From Bacillus sp. FSL H8-0547 (GTDB taxonomy: Bacteria; Bacillota; Bacilli; Bacillales; Bacillaceae): a DNA stretch of 64,000 nucleotides. Position 1 is the first letter of the stretch, and every line of letters begins with the position of its first letter. The stretch covers positions 2,232,001-2,296,000 of the forward strand of contig JBBODD010000001.1 of the NCBI GenBank assembly GCA_038002745.1. The letters are read 5' to 3'. The translations under genes were made by a program, and so were the position numbers. The notes beneath the pieces were generated by a model. It did no database searches. It saw only the letters and a program-made list of their open reading frames with translations, and was not told the DNA's origin. Shown one piece after another: positions 47,677 through 60,930 of the stretch.

Positions 47677-47706
47677 TTGGTTTTAACCGAAAACTAACGA
47701 TATAAT
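47677..47706 (+). promoter_or_regulatory. Putative pgk-operon promoter
   Basis: TTGGTT (47677-47682), an 18-bp spacer and TATAAT (47701-47706) in the gapA-pgk gap. An internal promoter for the pgk-tpiA-gpmI-eno genes is expected from B. subtilis. Confidence 0.7.
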
Positions 47707-47712
47707 GAGTGC

Positions 47713-47750
47713 AAAGGGGAAGGGGAATACAGCCCCCTCCCTTTTGTTTT
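47713..47750 (+). terminator. Hairpin between gapA and pgk
   Basis: AAAGGGGAAGGGG / CCCCCTCCCTTTT can pair with few mismatches around an ATACAG loop and is followed by TGTTTTG. It lies after the putative pgk promoter and could both end much of the gapA message and attenuate the downstream transcript. Confidence 0.65.
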
Positions 47751-47781
47751 GTATTTCCAATAAAAGGAGGAATTCCTGAAG

Positions 47782-48966
47782 ATGAACAAAAAGTCAGTAA
47801 GAGACATCGATGTAAAAGGCAAAGTGGTTTTCTGCCGTGTAGACTTCAACGTGCCGATGAAAGACGGCAAAGTAACAGATGACACACGCATTAACGCAGC
47901 TTTACCAACCATTCAGCACTTAACAGAGCAAGGTGCAAAGGTTCTTTTAGCAAGCCATCTGGGCCGTCCAAAAGGCCAGGTTGTTGAGGAGCTTCGTTTA
48001 AATGCAGTTGCAGAGCGTCTTCAAGAATTGCTTGGTAAAAATGTTGCAAAAGCTGACGAAGCTTACGGCGACGCTGTAAAAGCGAAAATTTCAGACATGC
48101 AGGAAGGCGACGTGCTTCTTCTTGAAAACGTCCGTTTCTACGCTGGCGAAGAGAAAAACGACCCTGAACTTGCAAAAGCATTTGCAGAGCTTGCCGATGT
48201 TTATGTAAATGACGCATTCGGAGCAGCACACCGTGCACATGCATCTACTGCAGGCATCGCTGAGCACATTCCGGCAGTTGCAGGATTCCTTATGGAAAAA
48301 GAACTCGAAGTACTTGGAAAAGCCCTTTCCAACCCTGAGCGTCCGTTCACAGCTATCATTGGCGGAGCAAAAGTAAAAGATAAAATTGGTGTCATTGACC
48401 ACCTTTTAGATAAAGTAGACAACCTGATCATTGGCGGCGGACTTGCTTACACGTTCATCAAAGCACTTGGACATGAAGTAGGAAAATCCCTTCTTGAAGA
48501 AGATAAGATTGACCTTGCTAAAACGTTCATGGAAAAAGCGAAAAAGAACGGCGTAAACTTCTACATGCCGGTTGATGTTGTGGTTGCAGATGATTTCTCT
48601 AACGATGCAAACATCAAAATCGTTCCAATCGACAGCATTCCAAGCGACTGGGAAGGCCTTGATGCCGGACCAAAATCACGCGAAGTTTATGCTGATGTGA
48701 TTAAAAACTCTAAGCTTGTTATCTGGAACGGCCCTCTTGGCGTTTTTGAACTTGATGCATTTGCTGAAGGTACAAAAGCGGTGGCAGTAGCGCTGTCAGA
48801 AGCTGAGAATACATACTCAGTCATCGGAGGCGGAGATTCTGCAGCGGCAGCAGCGAAGTTCAACTTAGCTGACAAAATGGATCACATCTCAACAGGCGGC
48901 GGAGCTTCACTTGAATTCATGGAAGGCAAAGAACTTCCTGGAGTCGTCGCATTAAACGATAAATAA
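47782..48966 (+). CDS. pgk: Phosphoglycerate kinase
   Basis: Pgk transfers the acyl phosphate of 1,3-bisphosphoglycerate to ADP. The 394-aa protein has the N-terminal signature [12 protein letters not shown], substrate histidine/arginine segment [10 protein letters not shown], the hinge region ending AAHRAHAST, and C-terminal nucleotide loop [10 protein letters not shown] with [17 protein letters not shown] at 47782 follows AAAGGAGGAATTCC. It is in an operon with tpiA, gpmI and eno. Confidence 0.98.
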   Translation: MNKKSVRDIDVKGKVVFCRVDFNVPMKDGKVTDDTRINAALPTIQHLTEQGAKVLLASHLGRPKGQVVEELRLNAVAERLQELLGKNVAKADEAYGDAVKAKISDMQEGDVLLLENVRFYAGEEKNDPELAKAFAELADVYVNDAFGAAHRAHASTAGIAEHIPAVAGFLMEKELEVLGKALSNPERPFTAIIGGAKVKDKIGVIDHLLDKVDNLIIGGGLAYTFIKALGHEVGKSLLEEDKIDLAKTFMEKAKKNGVNFYMPVDVVVADDFSNDANIKIVPIDSIPSDWEGLDAGPKSREVYADVIKNSKLVIWNGPLGVFELDAFAEGTKAVAVALSEAENTYSVIGGGDSAAAAAKFNLADKMDHISTGGGASLEFMEGKELPGVVALNDK

Positions 48967-48976
48967 TTCTTGTTAA

Positions 48977-52602
<3,626 letters not shown>

Positions 52603-52620
52603 GGATAGCTTTTGTGATAG

Positions 52621-52659
52621 AAAACCGCCCGGAGACTTTGGTCTTGGGGCGGTTTTTTT
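52621..52659 (+). terminator. eno operon terminator
   Basis: AAAACCGCCC / GGGGCGGTTTT stem with an interrupted loop, followed by TTTTTGTG. Confidence 0.9.
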
Positions 52660-52739
52660 GTGTGTTATGGATGAATACTTAGGGTGTCAGCACAAATGAA
52701 TTTGTTCCTGGTACCACTAGCCGAAGTGATGCAATGAAA

Positions 52740-53165
52740 GAGTGGCATCGTAGGTGGAAACTTGCACCGCTCGGCTGAGTGGAGCCACAAAGTGTTGTGA
52801 TCATAGATGGAAAGTGGCATCACTCTGGGGAGTGCTGCCATAAAGAGGTGTGATCATAGATGGAAAGTAGCATCACTCGGCGTAGTGGCGCCACAAAGTG
52901 GTGTGAACATGGATGAAAAGTGGCACCACTCGGGGGAGTGGAGCAACAAAGTGTTGTGATCATAGATGGAAAGTGGCACCACTTGGGGTAGTGCCGCCAC
53001 AAAGTGTTGTGATCATGGATGAAAAGTGGCATCACTCGGCGTAGTGGCGCCACAAAGAGGTGTGATCACGGATGAAAAGTGGCATCACTCGGCGTAGTGG
53101 CGCCACAAAGAGGTGTGATCATAGATGGAAAGTGGCATCGTTTGGCGTAGTGCCGCCACTAATCT
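52740..53165. repeat. 53-bp tandem hairpin array, eight copies
   Basis: The core TGGCATCACTCGG-like segment begins at 52762, 52815, 52868, 52921, 52974, 53027, 53080 and 53133, an exact 53-bp step seven times. Each unit reads about GAAAAGTGGCATCACT-CGGCGT-AGTGGCGCCACAAAG followed by GTGTGATCA. GTGGC/GCCAC and CACT/AGTG can pair into a hairpin. A degenerate end copy begins near 52740. It lies between the eno terminator and the broken NERD gene. The unit resembles the array at 60560-60806 in period, hairpin design and TGATCA spacer. Confidence 0.95.
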
Positions 53166-53194
53166 AGGAACTGCACACAAAAGTTGGGTTCTTT

Positions 53195-54101
53195 TTATTG
53201 CTTCTCTATAAACTGGCTGCCGGGTCCATGACCAATGCGGTTAAGGTTCTCACTCAGAAATCTCTGAATTGCTCTCTTATCTTTTATCCCTCCACACCAC
53301 TCATACATCTGATTGGTTGTCACCTGTCTATCAGGAAACAATAGACGAAATTCTTCTAAACTCCGTAAAAATCCGTTTTTAAATCTTTCTGAGTTTTTGC
53401 ATTTTCCACAAATGAGGTTAGTCGCACTAGTGGCCTCCATCCCCAACCTCCCACACCCCCCGCACACAATCCCCTTCCGAAGCTCCTCATATCTAAAATC
53501 AGGCCGCCGTTCATACGGGGATTTTTCCACATGGAGTGATAAAAGCTTCTCCGCAAGCTCCGAGTGAAGGCTATGCTGCATACGGACACTTTTAAGTCTT
53601 TGGGAAAAACGGTCCCATTGGGAAGGGAAGATCATAGGGGAATGGAGGGGAGCATGGTAAAGGTGAAAGTGCGGGTTTACAAATACGACGTAGGCTTCAA
53701 CCGGAAGCGGGCACCTTAAAATTTGAAGCTGCCTTCTAAGCAGAGATTCGCATCTTTTCAGCTGTAAAAGGGGGTTTTTGACTTCGGATTTTGTGGTGCA
53801 TGAGATCCATTCTTCTTTTTCGATGTAGTGGTCTCCTCACTTCGAAAAGATAGATTTTTTGCGGAGCGATGTAAAGGGAATCCATCTGATAGTGGCTTCC
53901 GCCGGTGACAAATAGAAGATCGTTTAAAATCAGTCCCTCTCCAGCGTGCTCTACCCATCTATCAAAGGTTTTCTCTCCCTCATATCCGCTTTCAAGGTAG
54001 TCGCACTGTTTCTGGTCTGCACGGGCTAATTCAATTCGTGCATGTAAGCTTCTGTACGTTCTCAGTTCCGCTGATTCTGTTCGCTCTTTTAAAATCAGCA
54101 T
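53195..54101 (-). pseudogene. NERD-domain protein, frameshifted
   Basis: Two minus-strand frames join into one protein of about 300 aa. The N-terminal part (54101 down to about 53845) has KERTESAEL, GYEGEKTFDRWV, LILNDLLFVTGGSHYQMDSLYI and IYLFEV, the NERD nuclease-related domain. The continuation (DHYIEKEEWISCTTKSEVKN, then LLRRQLQILRCPLPVEAYVVF) is in another frame. It runs on through MIFPSQWDR to a C-terminal zinc-ribbon with CGGCGRLG and CGKCKN. The break falls near 53838-53845, where the usual sequence after FEV seems shortened, as if about 11 bases were lost. ATG at 54101 follows AGAGGAGGTG. A sequencing error is the main alternative. Confidence 0.8.
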
Positions 54102-54272
54102 AATCACCTCCTCTGCTCATCATAAGGCGAGAACAGAAGATCCGGCAAATCATCAAAATCTAATTTTATTCGTCGAAAAGGTAATTTTCGCATATGTCTC
54201 CTATTCCGGTTCGCAAGCAGTATGCTGGGGGCTAAAAGCTAAGAAGGTTTTCGAACTTACTTAAAAAACCAC

Positions 54273-54304
54273 AAAAAAACACCTTCTTCACCCCGAAGAA
54301 GATG
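54273..54304 (-). terminator. EamA-gene terminator
   Basis: On the minus strand CATCTTCTTC / GAAGAAGGTG (one G-T pair) with loop GGGGT is followed by TTTTTTTGTGG. It overlaps the end of the coding sequence. Confidence 0.82.
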
Positions 54305-55211
54305 CTTCATGTTCATGATGGCGATGCCTGAATTCTTCATATGCCCCAGATCCTAAAATGACCCCGGACACAATGAACAGAAGTCCAAACAAATGTGATG
54401 CATATACGGCTTCATGCAAAATCAGAGCAGATCCTGCGAGCGCAAAAAAGGTGCTTAGGTTCATGAAGATGGACGTTTCTGCCGGACCGACCATGCCGAT
54501 GGCGTAGTTATAAGTCATGTGTCCAATGGCCGTTGCAAGGATGGCGGATGTGAAAAAGACTCCCCATACTTCTGGCGTTCCCTCAGTCAGGCTTGCAAGT
54601 CCGCCAGGCTCTGTCACCAGGCTGATAAGGAATAAAACGAAAGATCCAAAGAACAGCATGTAACCCGTCATAAGACGCGGATCCAATGTGCGGCACGCTT
54701 TTTTAATTATGATAAAGCTGCATGCCTGGGTAAAGATTGAAATGAAAATGTAGATATCACCAGTGTTCATGCTGCTGACGCCTTTGCTTCCGGCTAAGAT
54801 GGTGAACCCGACACCGGTCAGCCCAAGGATAAATCCTGTTAAGCGGATGACGGTCAGACGCTGGTTAAGAAAAATAATGGACAAAATGGCTGTAAGCATC
54901 GGACCAAGGCCGAGAATGAGTCCTCCATTTGTAGATGAAGTCATTGTCAGGCCGACAGAAAGAAAGTAGTGATGGCACACAACATTCAGCAGGCCCCCGG
55001 CTGCAATGTAAAAAGTTTCTTTTAATGTAGGCTTGCGGAGCAGTTTTAAAAAAGCCAGTATGATCAGGACACAAATGCTTGCAGTAAAAATTCTCACTGA
55101 GGTGACAGTAACAGGCATAAAGCTGTCAACAATGATTTTAAGCAGGGGCACATTCAGGCCCCATATGAGCATAACACCGACCAGAATCAGATAGATGCGG
55201 GTGTTGTTCAA
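54288..55211 (-). CDS. EamA/DMT-family transporter
   Basis: The 307-aa membrane protein has ten likely spans arranged as two EamA repeats (about residues 8-145 and 160-300), with VMLIWGLNVPLLK near the start and a histidine-rich C-terminal tail (RHRHHEHEAS). EamA transporters export metabolites or amino acids; the substrate cannot be predicted. TTG at 55211 is preferred because GAAGGGGAAA lies just upstream; the frame is open 14 codons more. The His-rich tail could bind metal or be incidental. Confidence 0.85.
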   Translation of the reverse strand: MNNTRIYLILVGVMLIWGLNVPLLKIIVDSFMPVTVTSVRIFTASICVLIILAFLKLLRKPTLKETFYIAAGGLLNVVCHHYFLSVGLTMTSSTNGGLILGLGPMLTAILSIIFLNQRLTVIRLTGFILGLTGVGFTILAGSKGVSSMNTGDIYIFISIFTQACSFIIIKKACRTLDPRLMTGYMLFFGSFVLFLISLVTEPGGLASLTEGTPEVWGVFFTSAILATAIGHMTYNYAIGMVGPAETSIFMNLSTFFALAGSALILHEAVYASHLFGLLFIVSGVILGSGAYEEFRHRHHEHEASSSG

Positions 55212-55383
55212 AATTTCCCCTTCTTTCTGCGAACTATTTAAACAGCATATCACAGAGGAAGCTTTTCCCTCAAAGGGAATGTTTCGTGAGGCTAATAAAA
55301 AACAACTTTGAATGATAGTGACATTTGGGCGGCAATATGGTAAATTGAAAATAATGCTAACCGGGTTTTAGGAGGTGTCGTCC

Positions 55384-55617
55384 ATGCACGTTGTATTGAT
55401 TACTTTGCTTGTTATCGTCAGTCTTGCCCTTATCGCAGTCGTACTTCTTCAATCTGGGAAGAGTGCAGGTTTATCAGGAGCCATTTCAGGCGGAGCTGAA
55501 CAGCTTTTTGGAAAGCAAAAAGCACGCGGACTTGATTTGGTGCTTCACCGCGCGACGATCGTGCTGTCTGTTTTATTCTTTGTACTTACAATCTTGGTTT
55601 CTTACGCAGGATTTTAA
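55384..55617 (+). CDS. secG: Preprotein translocase subunit SecG
   Basis: SecG is the small non-essential subunit of the SecYEG channel. The 77-aa protein has two membrane helices (about 2-22 and 55-75) and the conserved [21 protein letters not shown] between them. ATG at 55384 lies eight bases after TAGGAGG; a GTG three codons earlier overlaps the ribosome site and is rejected. It precedes est, rnr and smpB, as in B. subtilis. Confidence 0.95.
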   Translation: MHVVLITLLVIVSLALIAVVLLQSGKSAGLSGAISGGAEQLFGKQKARGLDLVLHRATIVLSVLFFVLTILVSYAGF

Positions 55618-55637
55618 TACATCTTTCTAATCATTCG

Positions 55638-55670
55638 GGGGTCTGATTGCCATCAGACTCCCTTTTGTTA
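55638..55670 (+). terminator. secG terminator
   Basis: GGGGGTCTGA / TCAGACTCCC stem with loop TTGCCA, followed by TTTTGTTATTTTTT. Confidence 0.85.
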
Positions 55671-55699
55671 TTTTTTAAAACAGCATTTTTGCCCTTTAA

Positions 55700-55715
55700 T
55701 TAAACGTTTGTTTAA
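55700..55715. promoter_or_regulatory. Putative operator palindrome upstream of est
   Basis: TTAAAC-GTTT-GTTTAA is a perfect 6+6 inverted repeat about 77 bp before est. Fifteen of 16 bases are shared with 25779-25794 upstream of hisZ. It is a TetR-type operator candidate. Confidence 0.45.
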
Positions 55716-55791
55716 ATAGAAACGGAAGAAGGAATCTTAACAATAGAAGCTTTTGTTTATATGATTAGTTTACATAAAGGAGTTTTTCAAA

Positions 55792-56535
55792 ATGAAAAGA
55801 GTTTTGCCGAAGCCGTTTACGTTTGAAGGGGGAGACCGTGCTGTTTTGCTGCTGCACGGTTTTACAGGGAACACAGCGGATGTTAGGATGCTTGGACGCT
55901 ATTTGAATGAAAGAGGCTACACGTGTCATGCCCCGCAGTACAAGGGTCATGGAGTGCCGCCTGAAGAGCTTGTTCATACGGGTCCTGAAGACTGGTGGAA
56001 AGACGTTATGGAGGGCTATCAGCTGCTTAAGGACCGGGGACATGAATCGATTGCGGTTGCCGGATTGTCGCTGGGCGGTGTGTTTTCGGTCAAATTGGGT
56101 TACACTGTACCTGTAAAGGGTATTGTGCCGATGTGCGCGCCGATGTACATCAAGAGCGAAGAAGTGATGTATAAAGGAATCCTTGAATATGCCCGCAATT
56201 TTAAAAAATTCGAAGGGAAAACAGAGGCGCAAATCGAAGAGGAAATGAAGCAATTTGAGAAAACGCCGATGAATACCCTGAAAGCACTTCAAGAGCTGAT
56301 TGCTGATGTGAGGAATAATGTAGACATGGTTTACGCGCCTGCATTTGTAGCACAGGCAAGGCACGACCACATGATTAATACAGACAGTGCAAATATTATT
56401 TATAACGAAGTGGAAACAGACAATAAAAAAATTAAATGGTACGAAGAATCAGGACATGTCATTACACTCGATAAAGAGCGCGAGCAGCTTCATGCAGACG
56501 TTTACGAGTTCCTGGAAGGTCTTGACTGGCAGTAA
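55792..56535 (+). CDS. est: Carboxylesterase Est (YvaK-like)
   Basis: The 247-aa alpha/beta hydrolase hydrolyses short-chain carboxylic esters. It has the oxyanion HGFTG (residues 22-26), nucleophile Ser93 in GLSLGG, an acidic residue in [11 protein letters not shown] and His in [11 protein letters not shown]. It closely resembles Est30 of Geobacillus in size and motifs. ATG at 55792 follows AAAGGAG. It is 18 bp upstream of rnr and probably cotranscribed. Confidence 0.93.
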   Translation: MKRVLPKPFTFEGGDRAVLLLHGFTGNTADVRMLGRYLNERGYTCHAPQYKGHGVPPEELVHTGPEDWWKDVMEGYQLLKDRGHESIAVAGLSLGGVFSVKLGYTVPVKGIVPMCAPMYIKSEEVMYKGILEYARNFKKFEGKTEAQIEEEMKQFEKTPMNTLKALQELIADVRNNVDMVYAPAFVAQARHDHMINTDSANIIYNEVETDNKKIKWYEESGHVITLDKEREQLHADVYEFLEGLDWQ

Positions 56536-56553
56536 ATTAAAGGAGGGACGCAA

Positions 56554-58947
56554 ATGGATCAGCAAATTGAAATACATATAGAAAAATTGCTTTCTTTTAT
56601 GAAGGAGGAAGCGTACAAGCCCCTGACCGTTCAGGAGCTTGAAGAGGCATTTGGGATAAAGGAATCCTCTGAGTTTAAAGAGTTCGTGAAGGCTCTTGTT
56701 GTGATGGAGGAAAAAGGGCTTGTTGTCAGAACTCGCAGCAACCGCTACGGAATTCCGGAAAGGATGAATCTCTTCCGCGGAAAGCTCAGCGGGCATGCCA
56801 AGGGGTTTGCCTTTTTAGTCACCGAGGAGCCGGGCCAGGATGATATCTTTATTCCGCCGGGTGAGCTTAACAATGCCATGCACGGTGATACGGTGCTTGT
56901 CAGAGTCAGCACAGAATCAAGCGGCAGCAGGCAGGAAGGGACCGTCATCCGCATCGTTGAACGCGGCCTGAAAGAGGTTGTCGGAACGTATACGGAAAGC
57001 AAAAACTTCGGATTTGTGATTCCGGATGATAAAAAGATTCCCAATGATATTTTCATCCCTAAAAAAGCCTCTAATGGCGCGATTGAAGGGCATAAGGTCG
57101 TTGTGAAGCTGACAACCTACCCTGAAGGCAGAATGAGTGCTGAAGGGGAAGTGACAGCGATTCTCGGGCACAAAAATGATCCTGGTGTGGATATTCTTTC
57201 GGTTATCCATAAACATGGCCTTCCTCAGGCGTTCCCTGTAGAAGTGCTTGAACAGGCTAATGAAGTTCCTGAGACAATCCGGGAAGAAGACATCAAGGAC
57301 CGCCGCGACCTCCGCAATGAAATGATTGTGACGATTGACGGAGCGGATGCAAAGGATCTTGATGACGCAGTCACGGTGACTGAGCTCGATAACGGAAACT
57401 ATAAACTTGGCGTTCATATTGCTGATGTCAGTCATTATGTAACGGAAGGTTCGCCAATTGATAAAGAAGCGCTAGAGCGTGCTACGAGTGTTTATTTGGT
57501 AGACCGGGTTATTCCAATGATTCCCCACCGTCTGTCAAACGGAATCTGCTCGCTTAATCCGAAGGTTGACCGTTTTACACTCTCGTGTGAGATGGAAATT
57601 AACAGCGCGGGAGAAGTTGTGAATCACGAAATTTTCCAAAGTGTCATAAAAACAACGGAGCGGATGACTTACTCAGATGTAAAAGAAATTCTTGTTGATG
57701 AGAAGCCTGAGTTGCTTGAAAAATACGAGCCGCTGATTCCGATGTTCAAGCGCATGGAAAAGCTTGCGCAAATCCTTCGCAATAAGCGGATGAGCCGCGG
57801 AGCGATCGATTTTGACTTTAAAGAAGCAAAAGTGCTTGTTGATAAAGACGGAAAGCCGACAGAAGTCGTTCTTCGGGAGCGGACCGTTGCCGAGCGTTTA
57901 ATTGAAGAATTCATGCTTCTGGCAAACGAAACAGTTGCCGAGCATTTTCACTGGATGAAGGTTCCGTTTATCTACCGGATTCACGAGGAGCCGAATACGG
58001 AGAAGCTGCAGCGTTTCCTTGAGTTTGTCACAAACTTCGGATACTCCGTAAAAGGAACAGCCGATACGATTCATCCGCGTGCGCTCCAGGATATTCTGGA
58101 TGATGTAGCCGGCCAGCCTGAAGAGATGGTCATTTCAACCGTCATGCTCCGCTCCATGAAGCAGGCTAAATATGATCCGGAAAGCCTTGGACACTTTGGT
58201 TTATCAACAGAGTTCTATACGCATTTCACATCTCCGATCCGCCGTTACCCTGACTTGATTGTCCATCGTTTGATCCGGACTTATTTAATTGAAGGCAAAG
58301 TGGATGAAGCTACAAAGGCTAAATGGGCTGAAAAGATGGAGATGATCGCGGATCAGTCATCAAACATGGAGCGCCGCGCAGTGGATGCTGAGCGCGAAAC
58401 AGATGATCTGAAAAAAGCAGAGTACATGCTCGATAAAGTCGGTGAGGAATACGACGGCATCATCAGTTCTGTCACAAACTTCGGCATGTTCGTCGAGCTG
58501 CCGAATACGATTGAAGGACTTGTCCATGTCAGCTATCTGACAGACGATTACTACCGCTACGATGAGCGCAATTATGCGATGATCGGCGAGCGCACGGGAA
58601 CTGTGTACCGCATAGGGGATGAAATCACCGTACGTGTCGTGAATGTCAATAAAGACGAACGTGCAGTAGATTTTGAAATTGTCGGCATGAAAGGCACAAG
58701 ACGCCGTTCAGCCAAAGATGCTCCTAAAGTCATCAAGGGAGACCGCGGAAAGCGCAGCGGGGCAAAAGAAGGCAGAAACAGAAGGAAATCTGCTTCTGAT
58801 GACAGAAGGAAGCCTGCTGAACGAAACGGCAGTGTGGAGGACGGCTGGAGCAACCAGAATCCCAACAAAAAGAAGAAAAAGAAAAAGAAGTCGTTCCAGA
58901 ATACCCCTGTGGCAAAAAGGAAGACGAAAAAGAAGAAAAAGCAATAA
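56554..58947 (+). CDS. rnr: Ribonuclease R
   Basis: RNase R is a processive 3'-5' exoribonuclease able to unwind structured RNA. It also works with SmpB-tmRNA on non-stop messages, in keeping with the neighbours. The 797-aa protein has an N-terminal helix-turn-helix, two cold-shock domains (about 70-220) and the RNB catalytic domain (about 250-580; [15 protein letters not shown] and [16 protein letters not shown]). An S1 domain follows (about 625-705, [19 protein letters not shown]), then a long lysine-rich tail ending [13 protein letters not shown] at 56554 follows AAAGGAGGGACG. Confidence 0.97.
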   Translation: MDQQIEIHIEKLLSFMKEEAYKPLTVQELEEAFGIKESSEFKEFVKALVVMEEKGLVVRTRSNRYGIPERMNLFRGKLSGHAKGFAFLVTEEPGQDDIFIPPGELNNAMHGDTVLVRVSTESSGSRQEGTVIRIVERGLKEVVGTYTESKNFGFVIPDDKKIPNDIFIPKKASNGAIEGHKVVVKLTTYPEGRMSAEGEVTAILGHKNDPGVDILSVIHKHGLPQAFPVEVLEQANEVPETIREEDIKDRRDLRNEMIVTIDGADAKDLDDAVTVTELDNGNYKLGVHIADVSHYVTEGSPIDKEALERATSVYLVDRVIPMIPHRLSNGICSLNPKVDRFTLSCEMEINSAGEVVNHEIFQSVIKTTERMTYSDVKEILVDEKPELLEKYEPLIPMFKRMEKLAQILRNKRMSRGAIDFDFKEAKVLVDKDGKPTEVVLRERTVAERLIEEFMLLANETVAEHFHWMKVPFIYRIHEEPNTEKLQRFLEFVTNFGYSVKGTADTIHPRALQDILDDVAGQPEEMVISTVMLRSMKQAKYDPESLGHFGLSTEFYTHFTSPIRRYPDLIVHRLIRTYLIEGKVDEATKAKWAEKMEMIADQSSNMERRAVDAERETDDLKKAEYMLDKVGEEYDGIISSVTNFGMFVELPNTIEGLVHVSYLTDDYYRYDERNYAMIGERTGTVYRIGDEITVRVVNVNKDERAVDFEIVGMKGTRRRSAKDAPKVIKGDRGKRSGAKEGRNRRKSASDDRRKPAERNGSVEDGWSNQNPNKKKKKKKKSFQNTPVAKRKTKKKKKQ

Positions 58948-58962
58948 CAGATAGAATGGACA

Positions 58963-58985
58963 GGGAGCCTCAGGCTTCCTTTTCC
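58963..58985 (+). terminator. Short hairpin terminator after rnr
   Basis: GGGAGCCT / AGGCTTCC stem with a very small loop followed by TTTTCCTTT. It is weak, so partial read-through into smpB is likely. Confidence 0.6.
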
Positions 58986-59041
58986 TTTAATCTTTTGCTA
59001 AAATAGAGGCTATCGCCATAGAGAGAGAAAGGGGATGCAGC

Positions 59042-59512
59042 ATGCCAAAAGGAACCGGAAAAGTCGTTGCGCAGAATAAAAAAGCAAACCATGATTATGC
59101 CATTGAAGAAACGTATGAAACGGGCATCGTCCTTCAGGGGACAGAAATAAAAGCGATCCGCGCCGGACGCGTGAATTTGAAAGATTCTTTTGCGAGAGTG
59201 CAGCAGGGTGAAGTTTTTCTTCACAACATGCACATTTCACCTTATGAACAGGGAAATCGCTACAACCACGAACCTTTGAGAACGCGAAAGCTGCTGCTTC
59301 ATAAAAAAGAAATCAGCAAGCTGATCGGGCTGACAAAAGAAGAAGGCTACGCACTTGTCCCTTTAAAAGTTTACCTGAAAAACGGCTTTGCCAAAGTTTT
59401 AATCGGACTCGGAAAGGGTAAAAAGAAATACGACAAGCGTGAAGACCTGAAGAAGAAAGAAGCAAAAAGAGAAGTCGAGCGTGCTTTCCGCGAACGTCAG
59501 AAGGATTATTGA
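59042..59512 (+). CDS. smpB: SsrA-binding protein SmpB
   Basis: SmpB binds tmRNA and places it in the A site of stalled ribosomes for trans-translation. The 156-aa beta-barrel protein has the family motifs [37 protein letters not shown] and [14 protein letters not shown], with a basic C-terminal tail ([15 protein letters not shown]). It lies directly upstream of ssrA, the usual partnership. Confidence 0.97.
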   Translation: MPKGTGKVVAQNKKANHDYAIEETYETGIVLQGTEIKAIRAGRVNLKDSFARVQQGEVFLHNMHISPYEQGNRYNHEPLRTRKLLLHKKEISKLIGLTKEEGYALVPLKVYLKNGFAKVLIGLGKGKKKYDKREDLKKKEAKREVERAFRERQKDY

Positions 59513-59529
59513 TTGACAATAACTTACAA

Positions 59530-59557
59530 TTGATATTTTGCGTCGTTCTGCTATAAT
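59530..59557 (+). promoter_or_regulatory. ssrA promoter
   Basis: TTGATA (59530-59535), a 16-bp spacer and TATAAT (59552-59557). The predicted start leaves a precursor leader of about 100 nt before the mature tmRNA 5' end. Confidence 0.75.
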
Positions 59558-59666
59558 GAAACATGTAAGACAAACACACAATTTCATATACGCTCAGCTT
59601 GATATCGAGCGTCTCCGAACACCCATGTGAGGCTTGGATTCATTTCCATGCTGAACCTTATATCAT

Positions 59667-60031
59667 GGGGACGTTACGGATTCGACAGGGATAGTTCGAG
59701 CTGTAGCTGCGAGTCGAGGGGATCGTCCTCGTCAAAACGTCAAAGCCAATAATAACTGGCAAACAAAACAACAACTTCGCTCTAGCTGCTTAATAACAGT
59801 CTATAGCGGTTCCTCCCTCCATCGCCCATGTGGTAGGGTAAGGGACTCACTCTAAGTGGGCTACGCCTGATGCCTCCGTCTGGGGATAAGGGAAGAGATC
59901 AATCAGACTAGCTGCTCCGACGCCCGTTGATAGGCATACGAGTCAGCGAATCCCAAATATATCAACTACACTCGTAGACGCTATGGTGCCGATGTTTCTG
60001 GACGTGGGTTCGACTCCCACCGTCTCCACCA
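59667..60031 (+). ncRNA. ssrA: Transfer-messenger RNA (tmRNA)
   Basis: The 5' end GGGGACGTTACGGATTCGAC and 3' end with CGTCTCC-ACCA form the tRNA-like acceptor (CCA encoded). The T arm is GTGGGTTCGACTCCCAC. The tag frame starts at GGC (59758) and encodes GKQNNNFALAA followed by tandem TAA stops. The tag adds a degradation signal recognised by ClpXP/ClpCP. It lies 154 bp after smpB. Confidence 0.98.
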
Positions 60032-60047
60032 TACAAAATAAATGACA

Positions 60048-60079
60048 ACAGATCAGCCTTTGAGGCTGGTCTGTTTTTG
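60048..60079 (+). terminator. ssrA terminator
   Basis: CAGATCAGCCT / AGGCTGGTCTG stem (one G-T pair) with loop TTG followed by TTTTTGGTTTTG. Confidence 0.9.
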
Positions 60080-60169
60080 GTTTTGTCAGATATCGGCAGA
60101 GTATATTTCTTGAAAAATCAACAGACAATGCAAGTAGTGAACTTAAATTGAGCAGGAGGTTTAAGAAGC

Positions 60170-60517
60170 ATGAACGTATTAGGGTATCGGTACGTAACAG
60201 TATCTGAGCACAGTATGGAAATGGCTGATTTTCTTGAGAATAAGCTTGGGATTCCAAATAGGCGAAAGGAAACAGATGATCATTATGGCGGTGTTTTTGC
60301 TGCGGGTGCCAGCCAGCTTGAGTTTTGGAAGAAGAGTGACTGCATGTTAGAATCCGTCATGCTTCAGCTCATTGTTGATGATGCAGACGAGTTTGCTGAG
60401 TTTGCTTCAGCCAGAGGAGTCAAGCTTGATGGACCGATGTTTGAGCAAGGTGAAAAAATCTACGCTTTGACTGCTCCAGACGGTATGCAAGTCACCATTC
60501 ATTCTGAAGCTGACTAA
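60170..60517 (+). CDS. VOC-family (glyoxalase-like) protein
   Basis: The 115-aa single-module protein of the vicinal oxygen chelate superfamily has a paired beta-alpha-beta-beta-beta layout, with GYRYVTVSEHSMEMADFLEN at the start and ALTAPDGMQVTIHSE at the end. The terminal segment resembles the metal-site strand of glyoxalase/bleomycin-resistance folds. Metal ligands and substrate cannot be assigned. ATG at 60170 follows GCAGGAGGTTTAAGAAGC. It lies between ssrA and the second 53-bp array. Confidence 0.75.
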   Translation: MNVLGYRYVTVSEHSMEMADFLENKLGIPNRRKETDDHYGGVFAAGASQLEFWKKSDCMLESVMLQLIVDDADEFAEFASARGVKLDGPMFEQGEKIYALTAPDGMQVTIHSEAD

Positions 60518-60559
60518 ATCAGCAGTGACGTTCCGGTGACGTCATTTATTAGGAACCTC

Positions 60560-60806
60560 AGTGAAAAAAGTGGCAGCACTCGAGTGAGTGACACCACAAA
60601 AGCGAATTGATCACCCGAAAAAGTGGCAGCACTCGAGTGAGTGACACCACAAAAGCAAATTAATCACCTGAAAAAGTGGCAGCACTCAAGCGAATGACGC
60701 CAGAAATGAATAGCCATCACCTGAAAAAGTGGCAGCACTCAAGCGAATGACGCCAGAAATGAATAGCCATTACCTGAAAAAGTGGCAGCACTCAAAAGAA
60801 TGACGC
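60560..60806. repeat. 53-bp tandem hairpin array, five copies
   Basis: The core TGGCAGCACTC begins at 60571, 60624, 60677, 60730 and 60783, an exact 53-bp step four times. Units read GAAAAAGTGGCAGCACTC-GAGT-GAGTGACACCACAAAA and then a TGATCACC-type spacer. GTGG/CCAC and CACTC/GAGTG pair into a hairpin. The last three copies change the right arm (AAGCGAATGACGCC), which weakens the stem. The array separates the VOC gene from the sulfur operon promoter. Confidence 0.93.
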
Positions 60807-60858
60807 AGGCTGGTAAAAAAGTTAGACTGATTTTCTAAAAAAAGTTCGAACCGGCTTG

Positions 60859-60887
60859 TTGACAAAATACCCAAAGGGGTATATTAT
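60859..60887 (+). promoter_or_regulatory. Sulfur-operon promoter with CstR-type operator
   Basis: TTGACA (60859-60864), a 17-bp spacer and TATTAT (60882-60887). ATACCCAAAGGGGTAT (60868-60883) fills the spacer and touches the -10, matching CsoR/CstR-family operators with runs of C and G around an AT core. A bound repressor would block polymerase directly. Confidence 0.88.
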
Positions 60888-60930
60888 AAGTCTTGTTCAC
60901 ATCAAATCGTTTAACGGGGAGATGCTATCG

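Noticed and set aside
52820-53053. Minus-strand frame of 77 codons in the 53-bp array
   Set aside because: It is a repeat translation without a ribosome site. A 53-bp period is not a multiple of three, so the frame shifts through the unit.
59943-60257. Minus-strand frame of 104 codons
   Set aside because: It overlaps the 3' part of tmRNA, its terminator and the start of the VOC gene.
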